Positions 43,578 through 54,799 of a stretch of DNA of 60,000 nucleotides are shown in pieces. Each line of letters opens with the position of its first letter. Within the stretch, counting starts at the first letter, position 1. This DNA is from Symsagittifera roscoffensis (taxonomy: Eukaryota > Xenacoelomorpha > Acoela > Convolutidae): assembly GCF_963678635.1 (NCBI RefSeq), contig NC_087062.1, forward strand, positions 58,360,129 to 58,420,128, written 5' to 3'. Position numbers and translations under genes: made by a program. The notes below the pieces were generated by a model. The model was given only the letters and a program-made list of their open reading frames with translations. It was not told where the DNA came from and did not search any database.

Positions 43578-43993
43578 ACTGCTCGTATCAGAGCAAAGCC
43601 CTGAATGTTCCGACCGCCTTTTAAGGTCTATGAAGCAGAAATATGATGAAAAAATTAAATATAAAAAAATGAAAAAAAAATTGTAAAAAAAATTTGAGAT
43701 TTTTTGTGAAAATCATCCCCCACACGTCATATAAAGTACAAAAGGATAGATTTCGCTCCTTGTAACAAACCAATTGTGTCAAATAAGCTTCTTTTTACCA
43801 ATTTGGAATGATTTCTAAGACGGATTAACTCTCCTCTTACGCGTTAATTTTGAGCCCAAGACAACAATACCTTTCGAATGATATAAAAAAATTCCGTCAA
43901 AAATGGCTAGTTAAAAAATCGAAATTTATCTGAAGAAAAAAACCCACCCCGAGCACAAATATTCCGTTACTTTCGTATCGAAAGTCGGAACAA
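43578..43993 (+). repeat. Dispersed repeat R1, full-length forward copy (~416 bp)
   Basis: Begins ACTGCTCGTATCAGAGC and ends ATCGAAAGTCGGAACAAT. Over its first 250 bp it is nearly identical to 42,742-42,998. Confidence 0.82.
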
Positions 43994-46802
43994 TAAAAAC
44001 TGCATGTTGGAGAAATACTGAAATTTAAAATTGAATCGATAATTTTTTTTCGGATTATTTTCAAAGTTTGAACAAATTGATTCAATTTTGAGAAATACAA
44101 TAATCAAAGCTTTCAATGCTTTGCAGCCCAGTAATTAGGATCGAATCATAAACTTTCACAAAAATCCCGCGGTATAATAATAGTCATAATAATTATTTTC
44201 AAATCGGTATAATAAAATCAGAGATCGATTTGTTTCTATTTTTATAAATATCCATTTGGCGCTTATACAATAGAACAGTCTTATGTCATAGTTAGATTTT
44301 ATGTTAATTTACTGAAAAAATTGTTAAATTGAAAACTTTTGTTTGACATCAGTAAAAGGTGGAAGAAATGTACAAAGCTGACTTTTATCGAGAATCAGAA
44401 AAAATTTACCAGAAAAACGCAACCAATTATTCAATAATTTGAATATAGTTATCTCGGAATTTGTGTAGAAGTTTTTTTTCTTTCCAAAAAATCAAGACGC
44501 CTCAGGAATTTAAACAAAACAAGAACTCTTCTTGGCAGCAGTTTTTTTTGTTTCGATTTATTCTTAGATTTCTTGTTTTTTCTTTTGACCAGGTCCTACT
44601 ATAAGGTCATTTATCTCATTTTGAGAGAAAAACTCAACATATACGGCGGTATTATGATCATTCCGAGTGACCTTCAAGAGAATTTTTTTTAAATTGTTAC
44701 AGATGTATTTTTTAACAGAACAGATTTTGTATTTAATTTTTTTCTCGAGAGACTTTTGTATTCAAAGTATTCTATTTTGTGACAAAAGTTTTTTTTGTGA
44801 TAAAAAGTATTCATTTTTGCGACTTTTGAAGTTAATTTAGGTCCGTTTGAGCCGCTGTGCCATATATTAGGATCCCACATTGGAAGCAATGTTGAATGAA
44901 TGACTTATATAGTTTTATTAAGGTCCTTGGCTTAGAAAACAATTTGAACTGATATGCGTTTGCACTTAATAATTTCAGTCTTTTTTAAAGCTCAACTATG
45001 TGTTTTAAAAATTAATTTTTGATCAAATGAATGCCCGAGTACTAGATTGTCAGTTTTTCTTTGGTAAGCTGACTTTTGTTTTTTTAATGCCTTCAATTCA
45101 TTTTTTGTTGAAATTTTTATGCCAATTAAAATTTGAGATTTTCAGCCCTGGAAAACTGTCACCCAATTTCGCAGAGTATTTGTTATTGAACCCAAATGCA
45201 TAGGCAAATTTTGTCTAGGGTTTAAGAGAGTAAAATGATTGCGCGTATGTAAAAAATGATAACAATCCTAAAAAATGTTGTGTTAAATTTTAAATAAACA
45301 GAGTTGGCCAAAACTATTAAATAGGAGGCTCAAATCTTTCACTTGAAACGTTTTTTGTCACTGTTGCTCTTTCGAGTTTCGGTTCGAAGAGAAAACTAAT
45401 CAAGAAATAAAAGTTTTAAATTGCCCTTGCGAATTTAAGTTTTCTAATTTTGATCAGTTTAATGGTCCCACGTTAAAAAAAAGTGACAGATTAATTGTGC
45501 TTGGTACAGTTTTTTTCACCAGACAAGTTTCGTCATTTTAATCAGCCAATCTTGACGAAATTTTTGTCTTAGACCTGAAAAAAATGGACGCTTTGAGTTT
45601 AAATACAAAGTGGTTTTAAGTGCTTTTGGAGAGGGGAAATTCAATCACATCGGTTATTTTTGTTTAGCTTAAATTTGTTGAGCAGCTTTTGCAGCTGGTA
45701 AAATAGTTGATTGGCTTTAAAAAAATTACTTATGGTAATTCTACGCAATTTCTAGTGGGTGTAACATAAAAAATTACACTTAATAGAGATTTTTTTGCAA
45801 ATTTCAGCGAAAATTATCAGATACAAATATAAAAATAAAACTATTATAACGTAAATGTTTGTTTCTCGAAATTTTTCAGTGTTCAACATTTTTGACATAA
45901 ACATAATCGACATTAAACTAAACAAAAACTCTTTCAAAAGCAAGAGTTTACCATAAGACAAAAACAGCAAATGGTTGCGAAACAAACGGAGTGAAAATGG
46001 ACTTACTACTGCTATTAGACGTTATTTATCACAAAATACTATTTTACATAGCATGTGAAGGAATGTTCAAAAATCTTTTTTTTTCATTTTTTTGAAGTTT
46101 CATCATTTCTTAAAACATGGGCAATATGAGATACAATAAGGCTTTTGCAAAAAGTTTTTTTGCGTAACACGGTTTTCCGGAACATTAAATGCTTTTTCTT
46201 TTTTCAGTACAAAAGATATTGCTTTTGCAAAAATTGATTCATAATTCTCAAAAAAGCATTGGATAAATTTTAAGAGCCGGTGAAAGCAAGTTCGGATTGT
46301 TCGAAGCTTCTAATCAATCGCGTTTTTGTCAGAACCCACCCCTTTTAGTCGCATCAATCATAAACCTCAGACTTGAGCTGCTTTCAATGGGTACAATTAC
46401 CTCTTGTCAAGGACTGTATAGCTAACTTTAATCAATCCGGTTATGTTTGAGCTTGAGCAAAATCGAGTATACTTTTTGGTCAACACAATCGAAATATTTC
46501 CAAATTTGGCATGGTTGGAACATACCCAATTGTTTGAGAAGCATTGAGTCATCAGTTATGGATGTTTTGAGCGCCTCCGTTTGGAAAATGCTGTCAAACC
46601 ATTTTTGTAAATGGCAATGGAATAACTAAAAATTTTCAAAAAGTTTATCGCTTGGCCTATATTTAAGTTTTTTACTCCTTTCGATACGTAGATTCAGTGA
46701 TGTTTTTCATAAAAACTTTATCAAAATCGCTATTTTTTAGCCAGAATAATTTACGATACATACGATAAATCGACTATTTACGATTGGATCATTTTGACTC
46801 AG
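43994..46802. other. No gene seen in 2.8 kb
   Basis: AT-rich, with short frames only (60-77 codons) dominated by Phe, Lys, Asn and Ile. I found no splice-flanked exon and no repeat that I can assign. Confidence 0.5.
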
Positions 46803-46987
46803 TAGCATACCAATCTTACTTACCCTGAATCAATAAAAATATCAATTATCAAGTTTTTGCTCTTTTGATGTTTGTGGACAAAGTTGGATTGGGAACTAGA
46901 TCTTTTCTTGTCCACAAACATCAAAAGAGCAAAAACTTGATAATTGATATTTTTTACTGATTCAGGGTAATTAATTTTGGTATGCTA
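46803..46987. repeat. Long hairpin 1, ~79-bp arms, 26-nt loop
   Basis: Arms at 46,803-46,881 and 46,908-46,987. The inner ~50 bp (ATCAATTATCAAGTTTTTGC onward to GTTTGTGGACAA) pair perfectly; further out there are a few mismatches and one indel, and outer TAGCATACCAA/TTGGTATGCTA pair again. Could be a fold-back element or hairpin RNA source. Confidence 0.9.
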
Positions 46988-46995
46988 CTAATTAA

Positions 46996-47142
46996 GTTTC
47001 TTTTTTGGTTTTGTGCAAGATTGTAGTTTTTGATAAGCATAAGGCTTAGAGAACCCGGTAAATTTCATCATAAATTTACCTGGTTATCTAAGCCAGTTGC
47101 TTACCAGAAACTATAACCTTGCGCAAAATCAAAAAAGAAGCA
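46996..47142. repeat. Long hairpin 2, ~70-bp arms, ~6-nt loop
   Basis: Left arm (46,996-47,065) GTTTCTTTTTTGGTTTTGTG... and right arm (47,072-47,142) ...TTGCGCAAAATCAAAAAAGA are reverse complements at roughly 80%, closing at GTAAATTT/AAATTTAC. It starts 8 bp after hairpin 1. Confidence 0.85.
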
Positions 47143-49737
47143 CTGAGGAATAGATATACTTTGTCATTCAGCTGAAACATTTCAACCAAAAAATGATATT
47201 TTCCTATGGCCTTAATTATTGACTTTCAATAATTAACCAGCTGTATTGATAAATTTGTGTGACAACTTTTTGCAAAAAAAATTATAAAATAATTTTGTGT
47301 TCAATTAAACGTATCCAGCTGATTTGTCGGTCACTAATTTCGGTGTTTGGATCAAAAAAAATCTATTTACTCTAAAACAGGATTTTATCCAGGGGACTGC
47401 GGATTTTCAAAGAAAAATAATTTTTTTTTAGGTTGACCACCTTGATTTTTGAGCTCTCCCAGACCACTACACAGAACCTAATTTGACTAATTTTTTTTCG
47501 ACCAAAAAAAATCTGACCAAAAACCGCGTTTTTTTGGCGCGTGCTCCCCTTTCATGTATTAAGCATGTATTGGCGCCAGAAGCGCCTTTAGAAAAATTTT
47601 ATGGTCAGTCAGCTGAAAATTAACATCTAAAAATAGTACAAAGGCTGGACCCTTCGGGTCCGCAGGGGGTCGAATTCTTAAGAAGAGGGCGCCTGCTCCC
47701 CACCCCCCTCGCCCCCTTGAATCCTCTACTGCATCAAACTATTAGCGCTTAATTTGTTTTGTGGGGTTTTAGTTGTTCATTTGAGCTATTTGGGGAGGGG
47801 AAAATAATCAATTCAGCTAATTTATTCAAGCCTAATTTATTCAGCTTAAAATAATATTAAGCTCTTAAAATCACGATGAAGAGCAAATTTTTCTGAAGAG
47901 TATTCCTTTTTTGTTGATGAAGAACTGGGTTTGAGCTCCACTTTGAAATTGAATCTGAAAAAGATCAAATGCCTGAAAATTTTAGCAGTCAAATACTTTA
48001 GTGCCGAGCTCAATCCGTAGTATCTGAGCGCAATTTAAAAAAAAATCCTTAAATAATGATTTTTTGCGTGTTTGTAAAATGACATAAAAAAATTTCAAAA
48101 ATGAAAAGGCGAATCTTTGTTCAATTTTGTTTTTTTATTGTAATATTTTTACAGGTACTTTTTTTTGTGAAAACAAAAATTCGAAAACGTTTTTTACAGG
48201 AAAACTTTTAAAGCACTTATGAAAAGCAACATTGTTTATAACGTCTTTATGAGGCAATATATTTTAATGAAGGGAAAGTTGTGATGCTTGAAACTGTGGC
48301 TTAGCTTTTGAATATAATTAAGTTATGTTAAAACAAAAACCAGAATTACTTTTTATGTTTGTTTTTGTAAGGAAATACCAAGTTTAATAGTTGAGACTAA
48401 TGCCACATCAGATAATGAAACGGTTATCTTGAGCATTCCTTCCTGTGAGAAAAAGTTCATTGAAAACACTGATGAAAGAAAACTCAGAGCGTTAGAAAAT
48501 TTTAGACAAAGAAGATGAGCTCCTCAAACTTTTTTCTTGGGTTTGCAATACAACAAAATTATTTGTTGTATAATAATAAAAATGAAAGCGCTGTAAACAT
48601 TTGAATGAAAAAGAGTAGAAAAATTAGTATCTATGTTACACCGCTTAAAAGCTTATTTTAAGCAAACACAGCTTCTTGAAAGGAATCAAACCTATATAAA
48701 ACACATTTATGAATATAAAGTGTAACTATCTGGAACTGCAAGCAAAACGCAAAACGGGTTTAATGACAAAAAAGGTGTTACAAGAACCAGCGTAAACTGA
48801 TTTGGAAAAATTAGATCAAATTGCAGTATACGTCACTAATGAGATCAGCACAAGTTATGCTATGTAAGAGAATCGCAGATTTATAAGACTTTGAAAATGA
48901 TGTTTTAAGTAATACAAAATAACGCCTTATCTGATGAAATAATTAATTATTTAATTTGAGTAAAGAAAAAAACACTTCGAAAAAAAACTATGAAGTGTGC
49001 ATACAAAACCACCCATGTGAACAAAAGGATCGTTACAAGTGCTACGATTATCTTCAAATACTTTTTCATGACAAGTAGCATTTTCAAAAGTTGAAGAATC
49101 TAAGTTTAATGAGTACATACATATGCTTCAAGATCTGTATAATTGCGATAATACAAAAACTAGTGACTTTTGGCTAACTAGTTATATAATTTGTTAAAAA
49201 ACGACGAAACAGTTTTTTGTTTCTTATCACTTTTTCTAGCGAGATAAAACTGTTTGCTCATTCGGCAGGCAAACTTGCCTTTTTGGAATCATTTAAAGGG
49301 TGCGATTAAAAATTAGTGTAGTTTTATAAATTTTCTTTTCTATGTAATAACTGCTTCTCAGAAATTCAATTATTTGAAACAAGGTTTAACTTTAAACTCC
49401 ATGATAAAAAACCATGATAAAATACCTTGATCAATCCAAAATTTTTGATAATTAAAACATAGCCAATCAAAGATTGGAAAAGAGTAATGAACGCAAGTAA
49501 ACATAAAAAACACTGCTATCTTAAAAAAACCTCAACTTTCGAATTGCAAAGAAAAAAATAGATGCCCTATATGCTCTTTGAATATCTGGAAGAGTTTATG
49601 ATTGGCGTTTTTTTTTCTCGATAACATGAACCCAACTTGAGAAAACTGGGTCAAAAGGTAGAGTTTTTATTCCGCTGGGGAATCTTAAAAACAAATTTTT
49701 TCACGCCAATTCCTCGTTTGTATTTGGAGAGTACTAT
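47143..49737. other. No gene seen in 2.6 kb
   Basis: AT-rich. A small perfect hairpin GGACCCTTCGGGTCC sits at 47,647-47,661 in a GC-rich patch (47,640-47,720). No supported coding exon. Confidence 0.5.
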
Positions 49738-49929
49738 TTACGTCTTACGCTGAAATTCAATTGACCTCAAAAAGTGCATTATACCGAAGTTTATAAATAT
49801 TTTAAGACTCTTTCCTGAAAAAAAAACAACAAAAAAATCAGCAAGACCTATATAAAAGTCTTCATTACGTTCATTATTCTTAAAAATCAAGCTTTGTTGC
49901 AGTTCGTTTTTTCTCAGAGTCAAAAACTA

Positions 49930-50400
49930 TCACAAAAATAATTTGAACGTTATCACTAGAGAAACGCTGATCAAAGTTAGAGTTGCTGGTTTAGTTATTT
50001 TTCCGATTGCTTTGTCCAATTCAGCTTTCAAATCAATTTGCCACTTGGGTTTTTCTATCTGACAATTATGTAACATTGATACAAACACCGGAAGAGTTCT
50101 TCTCTGAAGGGCTTCCATGAGTTCGGGTTGGAGAGAATCCTGAAATAGAAAAAAAACATGTTTTTCTAGGTTTTGATTCAAAAATTTTGTGTATCCGTTA
50201 GCTACGCAAGTAGCTTCTATTGCACGCTCTTTGCAATAGCTGTGGCGCTTCTCGTTTCCAACTTTTTTGTTGCGACTTTCTAAGGAAGTAAGGAATCGAT
50301 ATGCTAGGGTTCGTTTTTTATTCAGACCAATTTGCAAAAAAAATGACTCGAGACATCGATCCATGGATCTACGTGTTCCCAGACGGGGCCCGATCGCCAT
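49930..50400 (-). CDS. Candidate host gene, small tail-anchored protein
   Basis: Minus strand. From ATG at 50,400 a frame of 156 codons runs to the stop at 49,930. A 66-nt in-frame segment (50,140-50,205) begins GTAGCT and ends TTTTTCTATTTCAG, so it is probably a phase-0 intron; spliced length is 134 residues. The product is basic in its first half (GLNKKRTLAYRFLTSLESRN) and has ELMEALQRRTLPVFVSMLHN in exon 2. It ends in a 19-residue hydrophobic stretch (ATLTLISVSLVITFKLFL), typical of a tail anchor. Family not recognised. A two-codon upstream frame overlaps the start. Confidence 0.5.
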   Translation of the reverse strand: MAIGPRLGTRRSMDRCLESFFLQIGLNKKRTLAYRFLTSLESRNKKVGNEKRHSYCKERAIEATCVANGYTKFLNQNLEKHVFFLFQDSLQPELMEALQRRTLPVFVSMLHNCQIEKPKWQIDLKAELDKAIGKITKPATLTLISVSLVITFKLFL

Positions 50401-50408
50401 TACACCAT
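50398..50408 (-). promoter_or_regulatory. Minimal upstream ORF overlapping the start codon
   Basis: ATGGTGTAATGG: an upstream ATG-GTG-TAA whose stop shares its last A with the ATG of the downstream frame (TAATG). Such overlaps can control start use by reinitiation. The effect here is inferred. Confidence 0.4.
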
Positions 50409-50904
50409 CTTGACACTAATAGACTATCGTGACTATAGCGCTGTGATAATTTGATGCTACAAGTTTAACGCGAATTATCAACGCGTGGCAAAACTTTTCC
50501 CTCTTCACAAAATCGTTCCAAATTCAATTGAAGGAGGTTATTTGACCTTATTAATAATTCCATACACGATTCTTAATACTCCACTTACAATTTACTTTGT
50601 CAACTTTAAATTCACTCCACTTTGTCAATAACTCATTTATCGAAGTTTATTCGAGACCACTTTACGAACATACGAGCACCTTGTTACTTATAATAGTTCA
50701 CAAATCCAATAGTTTGTATCATGTTCGCTCATGAAGAGCTCAAGAAACTAATGAGAGTTCAGATTTGAGAGCGTCCTACAACAGAAAACGACTTCGTTTT
50801 CCAAGTTTTTATTCAAAATTTATAAGAAATTCTTCACTAGAATTTCGTTAATAAGAATCGACTACGTTGAATTTTCCTGGTCAGTCTCAACAATTTTCAA
50901 ATAT

Positions 50905-51180
50905 AGCTAGTAGATTAAAATAGATTAAAAACGGTTTATAATCTCGATGTTCTTTATATCAGTATAAGTAATTATAATCGAATGTAATCGATTATAATGA
51001 AATTTTTCAGAAATTGATGACAAATTTTGCAATCTTTTTTAAAAAGTAATCTCATTTGTTTTTATTGCAGTTGCTGCATTTTACGTTTCATAAATTTTCA
51101 CTTTTCCCATAATATTTTATATGTATAAAAGTTTTGTGTTTTTTGAGTGTGTAAATTTACTAATTTTCAAATGTTTTTAC
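50905..51180. repeat. AATCGATTATAAT-type dispersed repeat
   Basis: The palindrome cluster (near 50,975-51,000) is followed by a GTTGCTGCATTTTACGTTTCATAAA block, in the same order as at 4,800-4,990. Confidence 0.6.
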
Positions 51181-51969
51181 CATCGTCTTGTTAAAAAAAT
51201 GCCTTTTTTATTACCCCCTCTCAAGTCTGAGTAAGGGGGTTCAAAAGTTACATGCGTATTTTAATCAAAGGAAAATTGTGTATTTGTAACTGCTTTGTAT
51301 TGTAATAGTTTCTCAATATCAAAAAAAGGTTGCCAAAAATCCCTCAGAAAATTTTTGAGCTCAACATCGTGCAACTTATGTTCTCTTTATTTGTGTACAA
51401 GACTACTTAAACTTTTTGCCGAACATAAATTTATCACAAAAAATCTGAATTGCTTTCCTATAAATTTGCAAAAAAAAACGTCTAATCAAGTTTCCTGTAG
51501 GTAACATACTGGTTCGCGTGTCCCTTAGTAAATTTTTCCAATTTTCTTGATCTGAAGACACTGATAGATATTTTTTTATTTTTTGTATGTTTATTTCTTT
51601 TTTTGGGGATATTTTTCAATTTTTTCAACTTGATATGTATACAGCTCGTTAAAAAAACTTTTTTTATTATTTCGTCGCGTTGTTCATGTTTCTGTGAGGT
51701 TTATTTTTTTTGCCATTCAAAAACGTTAATTTTTCAGCAATATGTCGAATTTAAATCTAAAAGTACAACCATAGATAAGCATGCCAGAACTATAAATACT
51801 TTAATGGCTTGTAAGAGAACCGAGAAGTACTGAGAATTTTTTTTTTGCGTTCGATTAAATCTAGTACTTTTTAACTTATAAGCATTGAGAAAATCTAAGT
51901 ATCTGTTACCGCTGTTATCGTTTTTTGATGTTATGAGTTAAGACTGATGTGGTTAACTCATAGAGTAAT
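51181..51969. other. No gene seen
   Basis: AT-rich flank of the tandem retroelement. Short Phe/Lys-rich frames only. The last bases before the unit (AGAGTAAT) resemble the corresponding bases at the second unit border (AGAGTAAGA). Confidence 0.5.
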
Positions 51970-52400
51970 TTCGGATAGGGTACACCGTCTGCTCTTCACG
52001 CTATCTTATTTTCGGCCGGATAGATTCGTGCAACTTCTTAGTCTAATACCGATCCTAATCTTACTCTTATATCTACTAGTCTCAGGGTGTTTAACTAGTC
52101 TCTGCTAGGCTCAATAGATCTAGAGTATACTGGCTTATTGCAACTGCTGAAGTTCTCTTGGAGAGGCAACTAATTTCTAAGTTGAATTCAAATCTCTCTG
52201 GTGCTGAAATTACAAGTAATTTCAGCACTTACAAATAAGTTGGTTGTTAGTTGGATGGATTATGATTGGTTAATATTAAAAATTTTACAGTGGTAAAATA
52301 TCCAATTTATCCAATAATAAAATGTAGTTTAGATCAGGTTCCACCCATCCGGGACTTACAGAGTTTTTCATAACTATCTTTCTTCTCTGCAATTTGAAGG

Positions 52401-52682
52401 ATGGATGATGAACGTTGGTATTTGGCGAACATCATTTTCTTGTCCGGTTCCTCTTGGAGAAGAACGCTCCAGGACGCTGGAATTATGGATAGGAAATTGT
52501 TACGTCGTCATTTGACAACGACTGTGATCCCCAATGAAATCAATCCGATCTCAAAATGGTTTGCTATGACAGGTTTTTCTGTGTTATATAGAGAACTTGT
52601 TTTGTGTGCAACCTCGTCTGGGAATGGCTGGGATCGTGTGTGGAAGGGATGCCTTGTAACTCGGATGTGTACGTATACTTGA
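52401..52682 (+). CDS. Antisense 93-codon frame in the non-pol part of unit 1
   Basis: Begins MDDERWYLANIIFLSGSSWR and includes MDRKLLRRHLTTTVI and then NEINPISKWFAMTGFSVLYR, with ordinary amino-acid composition, opposite in strand to pol. The second unit has the same frame (57,837-58,118) with one silent change (GTG to GTA). No family recognised. It may be an accessory frame of the element, a captured piece or chance. Confidence 0.35.
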   Translation: MDDERWYLANIIFLSGSSWRRTLQDAGIMDRKLLRRHLTTTVIPNEINPISKWFAMTGFSVLYRELVLCATSSGNGWDRVWKGCLVTRMCTYT

Positions 52683-53113
52683 ACATCGAGGTGGTCATTG
52701 TTCTAGTTCAATGAAGTCATTTTCTGCGAAGTCAAGTCGTACTCTAAATCCTTTGAGTTGTGATTGTGGACGGCATGTCGGTTGTGTTTAGCCATTCTTT
52801 TGTTCGAGTGTGATGGGATCATCTAGTCTTTGGATGTTCGTCTTTGTTGTTGTGTATGATCTATATGCTGCAAAGTATGATTTACATTTTATAAAATTAT
52901 GTTAAGTCGGTTTTTTAATCAAGAATTTAGTTAGTCGTTTTCACAAAAGCGTTTTGTTTTAGTTCGGTTATTTTGAAGAGTTACTCACCCTTGAGTACCT
53001 CTTATTAAAAATAGGAGTGTGGTCACAAAGCGTGGATGTAGCGCGGTGGGTTAGGTCGGCTATAGAGCATGCTCAGGACGTCCTCTCTGGTGGGTTAGGC
53101 CCGGAGTGGGAGT

Positions 53114-53870
53114 ATGATTTCATGCTGTTTCTTTGAGAGGTCCTGTTATGTGATAACCTTTTATGTTTGGTTTATGTTGGCCTTTCTTATGTTACTTTGG
53201 TTGTGTCCTTTTTTCAAAAATCAAATTGTTTTTGGTATGGGTTTGTCTTGCGATTTTTTTGTGTTTTATTATTTCTTTCTTAGACTTTATAATAGTCTTC
53301 AAAAGAATAAATTATCCAGTTTTAAACTGGGTTAATCCGGTTTGGGTACCGTTGGTTTTCTTTTCATAGTCATGCTGTTATTTTATGATTTGTGGTGTTT
53401 AGTAAGCTGCGTTGGTTAGTTTAAGGGTTTAGTATATAATTCCTTTCCAACCGGGTTAAAAGAAAGTTTGAAACTTGTTATCGTGTGTTAGAGTTGTTGA
53501 TAGTGAAAGCTTGAAACTCAAAATCATTATTTAAACAATTCTTCGTGGGCGAGCTGTGCGAGTTTGGATAGAATTCTTGTGCGAGTGAAGGAAAATATTG
53601 AAAAGGTTAGTACTGCTTTCTCATTTTATCAATTTATTGCAGAGAATTTGAATTTTACTGCGTTTTGGGGGAATTTTAAAATTATAAATTTTCATCGTAG
53701 CTAAGTTTACTGCTTCATGGGGAAATAATTTATAAATAAAATTACTACATTTGGTATGAATTTTATTACATTATTTAGTGCAAAAAGTTGACGAATTTTA
53801 AGAGAATTTAACAAGTTTGTATTTTTATTTTTTTTCTGTTTTGTAGGTGATCGTGGTGTGAAGACTAGAA
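53114..53870. other. Non-pol part of unit 1 with splice-like signals
   Basis: Phe/Leu-rich frames at 53,114-53,369 are low-complexity and not called. On the minus strand an AACAG|GTAAGTATAA donor at about 53,950 and a CATTTATATTTCTAG acceptor at about 53,870 could bound an ~80-nt intron at the end of pol. Confidence 0.35.
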
Positions 53871-53956
53871 ATATAAATGAAACATTAATAAAAAATGGTT
53901 AGTACTAATTCAAATTTATTAGTGAAGAGTATTTTAAATTATACTTACCTGTTAAT

Positions 53957-54760
53957 CGTCTGGAAATTGACGAATTTTAAATCTTCTCTTTCAATTAATG
54001 GAAAAAGGTCTTTTTTATGCGAGTGTTGTTTTATTTTTTTTTGTTGAGTGTTATTTTTTATCCATTGTGAGTATGGAATTGGTTTAAAATTTGATGTGCC
54101 TAGTAAATCAACTTCGTAGTGATTATTCTGGCAATCTAAGTAGAGTGGAAAATGTTATTTATCTGTGATTGATCAATATCAGATTTTACTGCATATTTGC
54201 ATTCTAGTCGGTGTGATGTTTCATCTTTTGCGAGATAAAATTGAATATTTTGTGGTGTTTCAACTGTAGTTTTTCTTGTGAGTAATTCAGGTGGCATATT
54301 TCGACTTAATGTATCTGGTAACGCAAGGTTTTTTCCTGCTGTCCAAACTATATGTAGATTTGGAAATTTCATTAGAATTAGTTGAAACCTATAAACTCTT
54401 TGATTTGGATTTGACTTTTGTGTAAAGAGAAATATAATTGGTTTGTGATCTGTGAATAGAACTGTTGGGTGTTAGGATCCAAGTATCGGAAATTCATATT
54501 CTGTAAGTGTATAAATTATAGCTGTACATTCTCTCATTAGAGTTGAGAGTCGTAGCTCTGCTTGAGTGAATAATTATTGAATTTCCAGATATAAGGTTCA
54601 TTTTATTTATTCCACTATGTGATTGTAACAATGCTGCGCCGATGCCAAAATTTGAAGCATCGCACATTGCATAGAATGGTTGATTTTGATCTGTTAAAAG
54701 ATTTTTAATTTCTTCAAATCGTGTTTGATGTTCAGTGGTCCATTAAAAATTATTTTGTTT
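53957..54760 (-). pseudogene. RNase H region and pol C-terminus, unit 1
   Basis: Minus strand: AMCDASNFGIGAALLQSHSG (first Asp, ~54,670-54,610); EYEFPILGS, then an in-frame TAA at about 54,474; TDHKPIIFLFTQ (~54,455); and FPNLHIVWTAGKNLALPDTL (54,372-54,300), the usual HR/WxxG-x-x-N...DxLSR block. After a frameshift near 54,140 the coding continues ...DCQNNHYEVDLLG... to a stop at about 53,957. The same premature TAA is present in the second copy. Confidence 0.78.
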
Positions 54761-54799
54761 TCTGAGGATATTATAGAAGGGTCTTAAGTATAATTGCTT

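Noticed and set aside
47640-47720. GGACCCTTCGGGTCC hairpin as a bacterial-type terminator
   Set aside because: Eukaryotic context, no gene upstream, no T tract after it.
53114-53369. Two overlapping Phe/Leu-rich frames, also present at 58,550-58,805
   Set aside because: Low-complexity, overlapping in two frames, and the copies differ by a non-silent change.
51970-54564. The long direct repeats as a pair of LTRs
   Set aside because: The repeated block contains the RNase H end of pol, so it is larger than an LTR and fits a tandem unit better.
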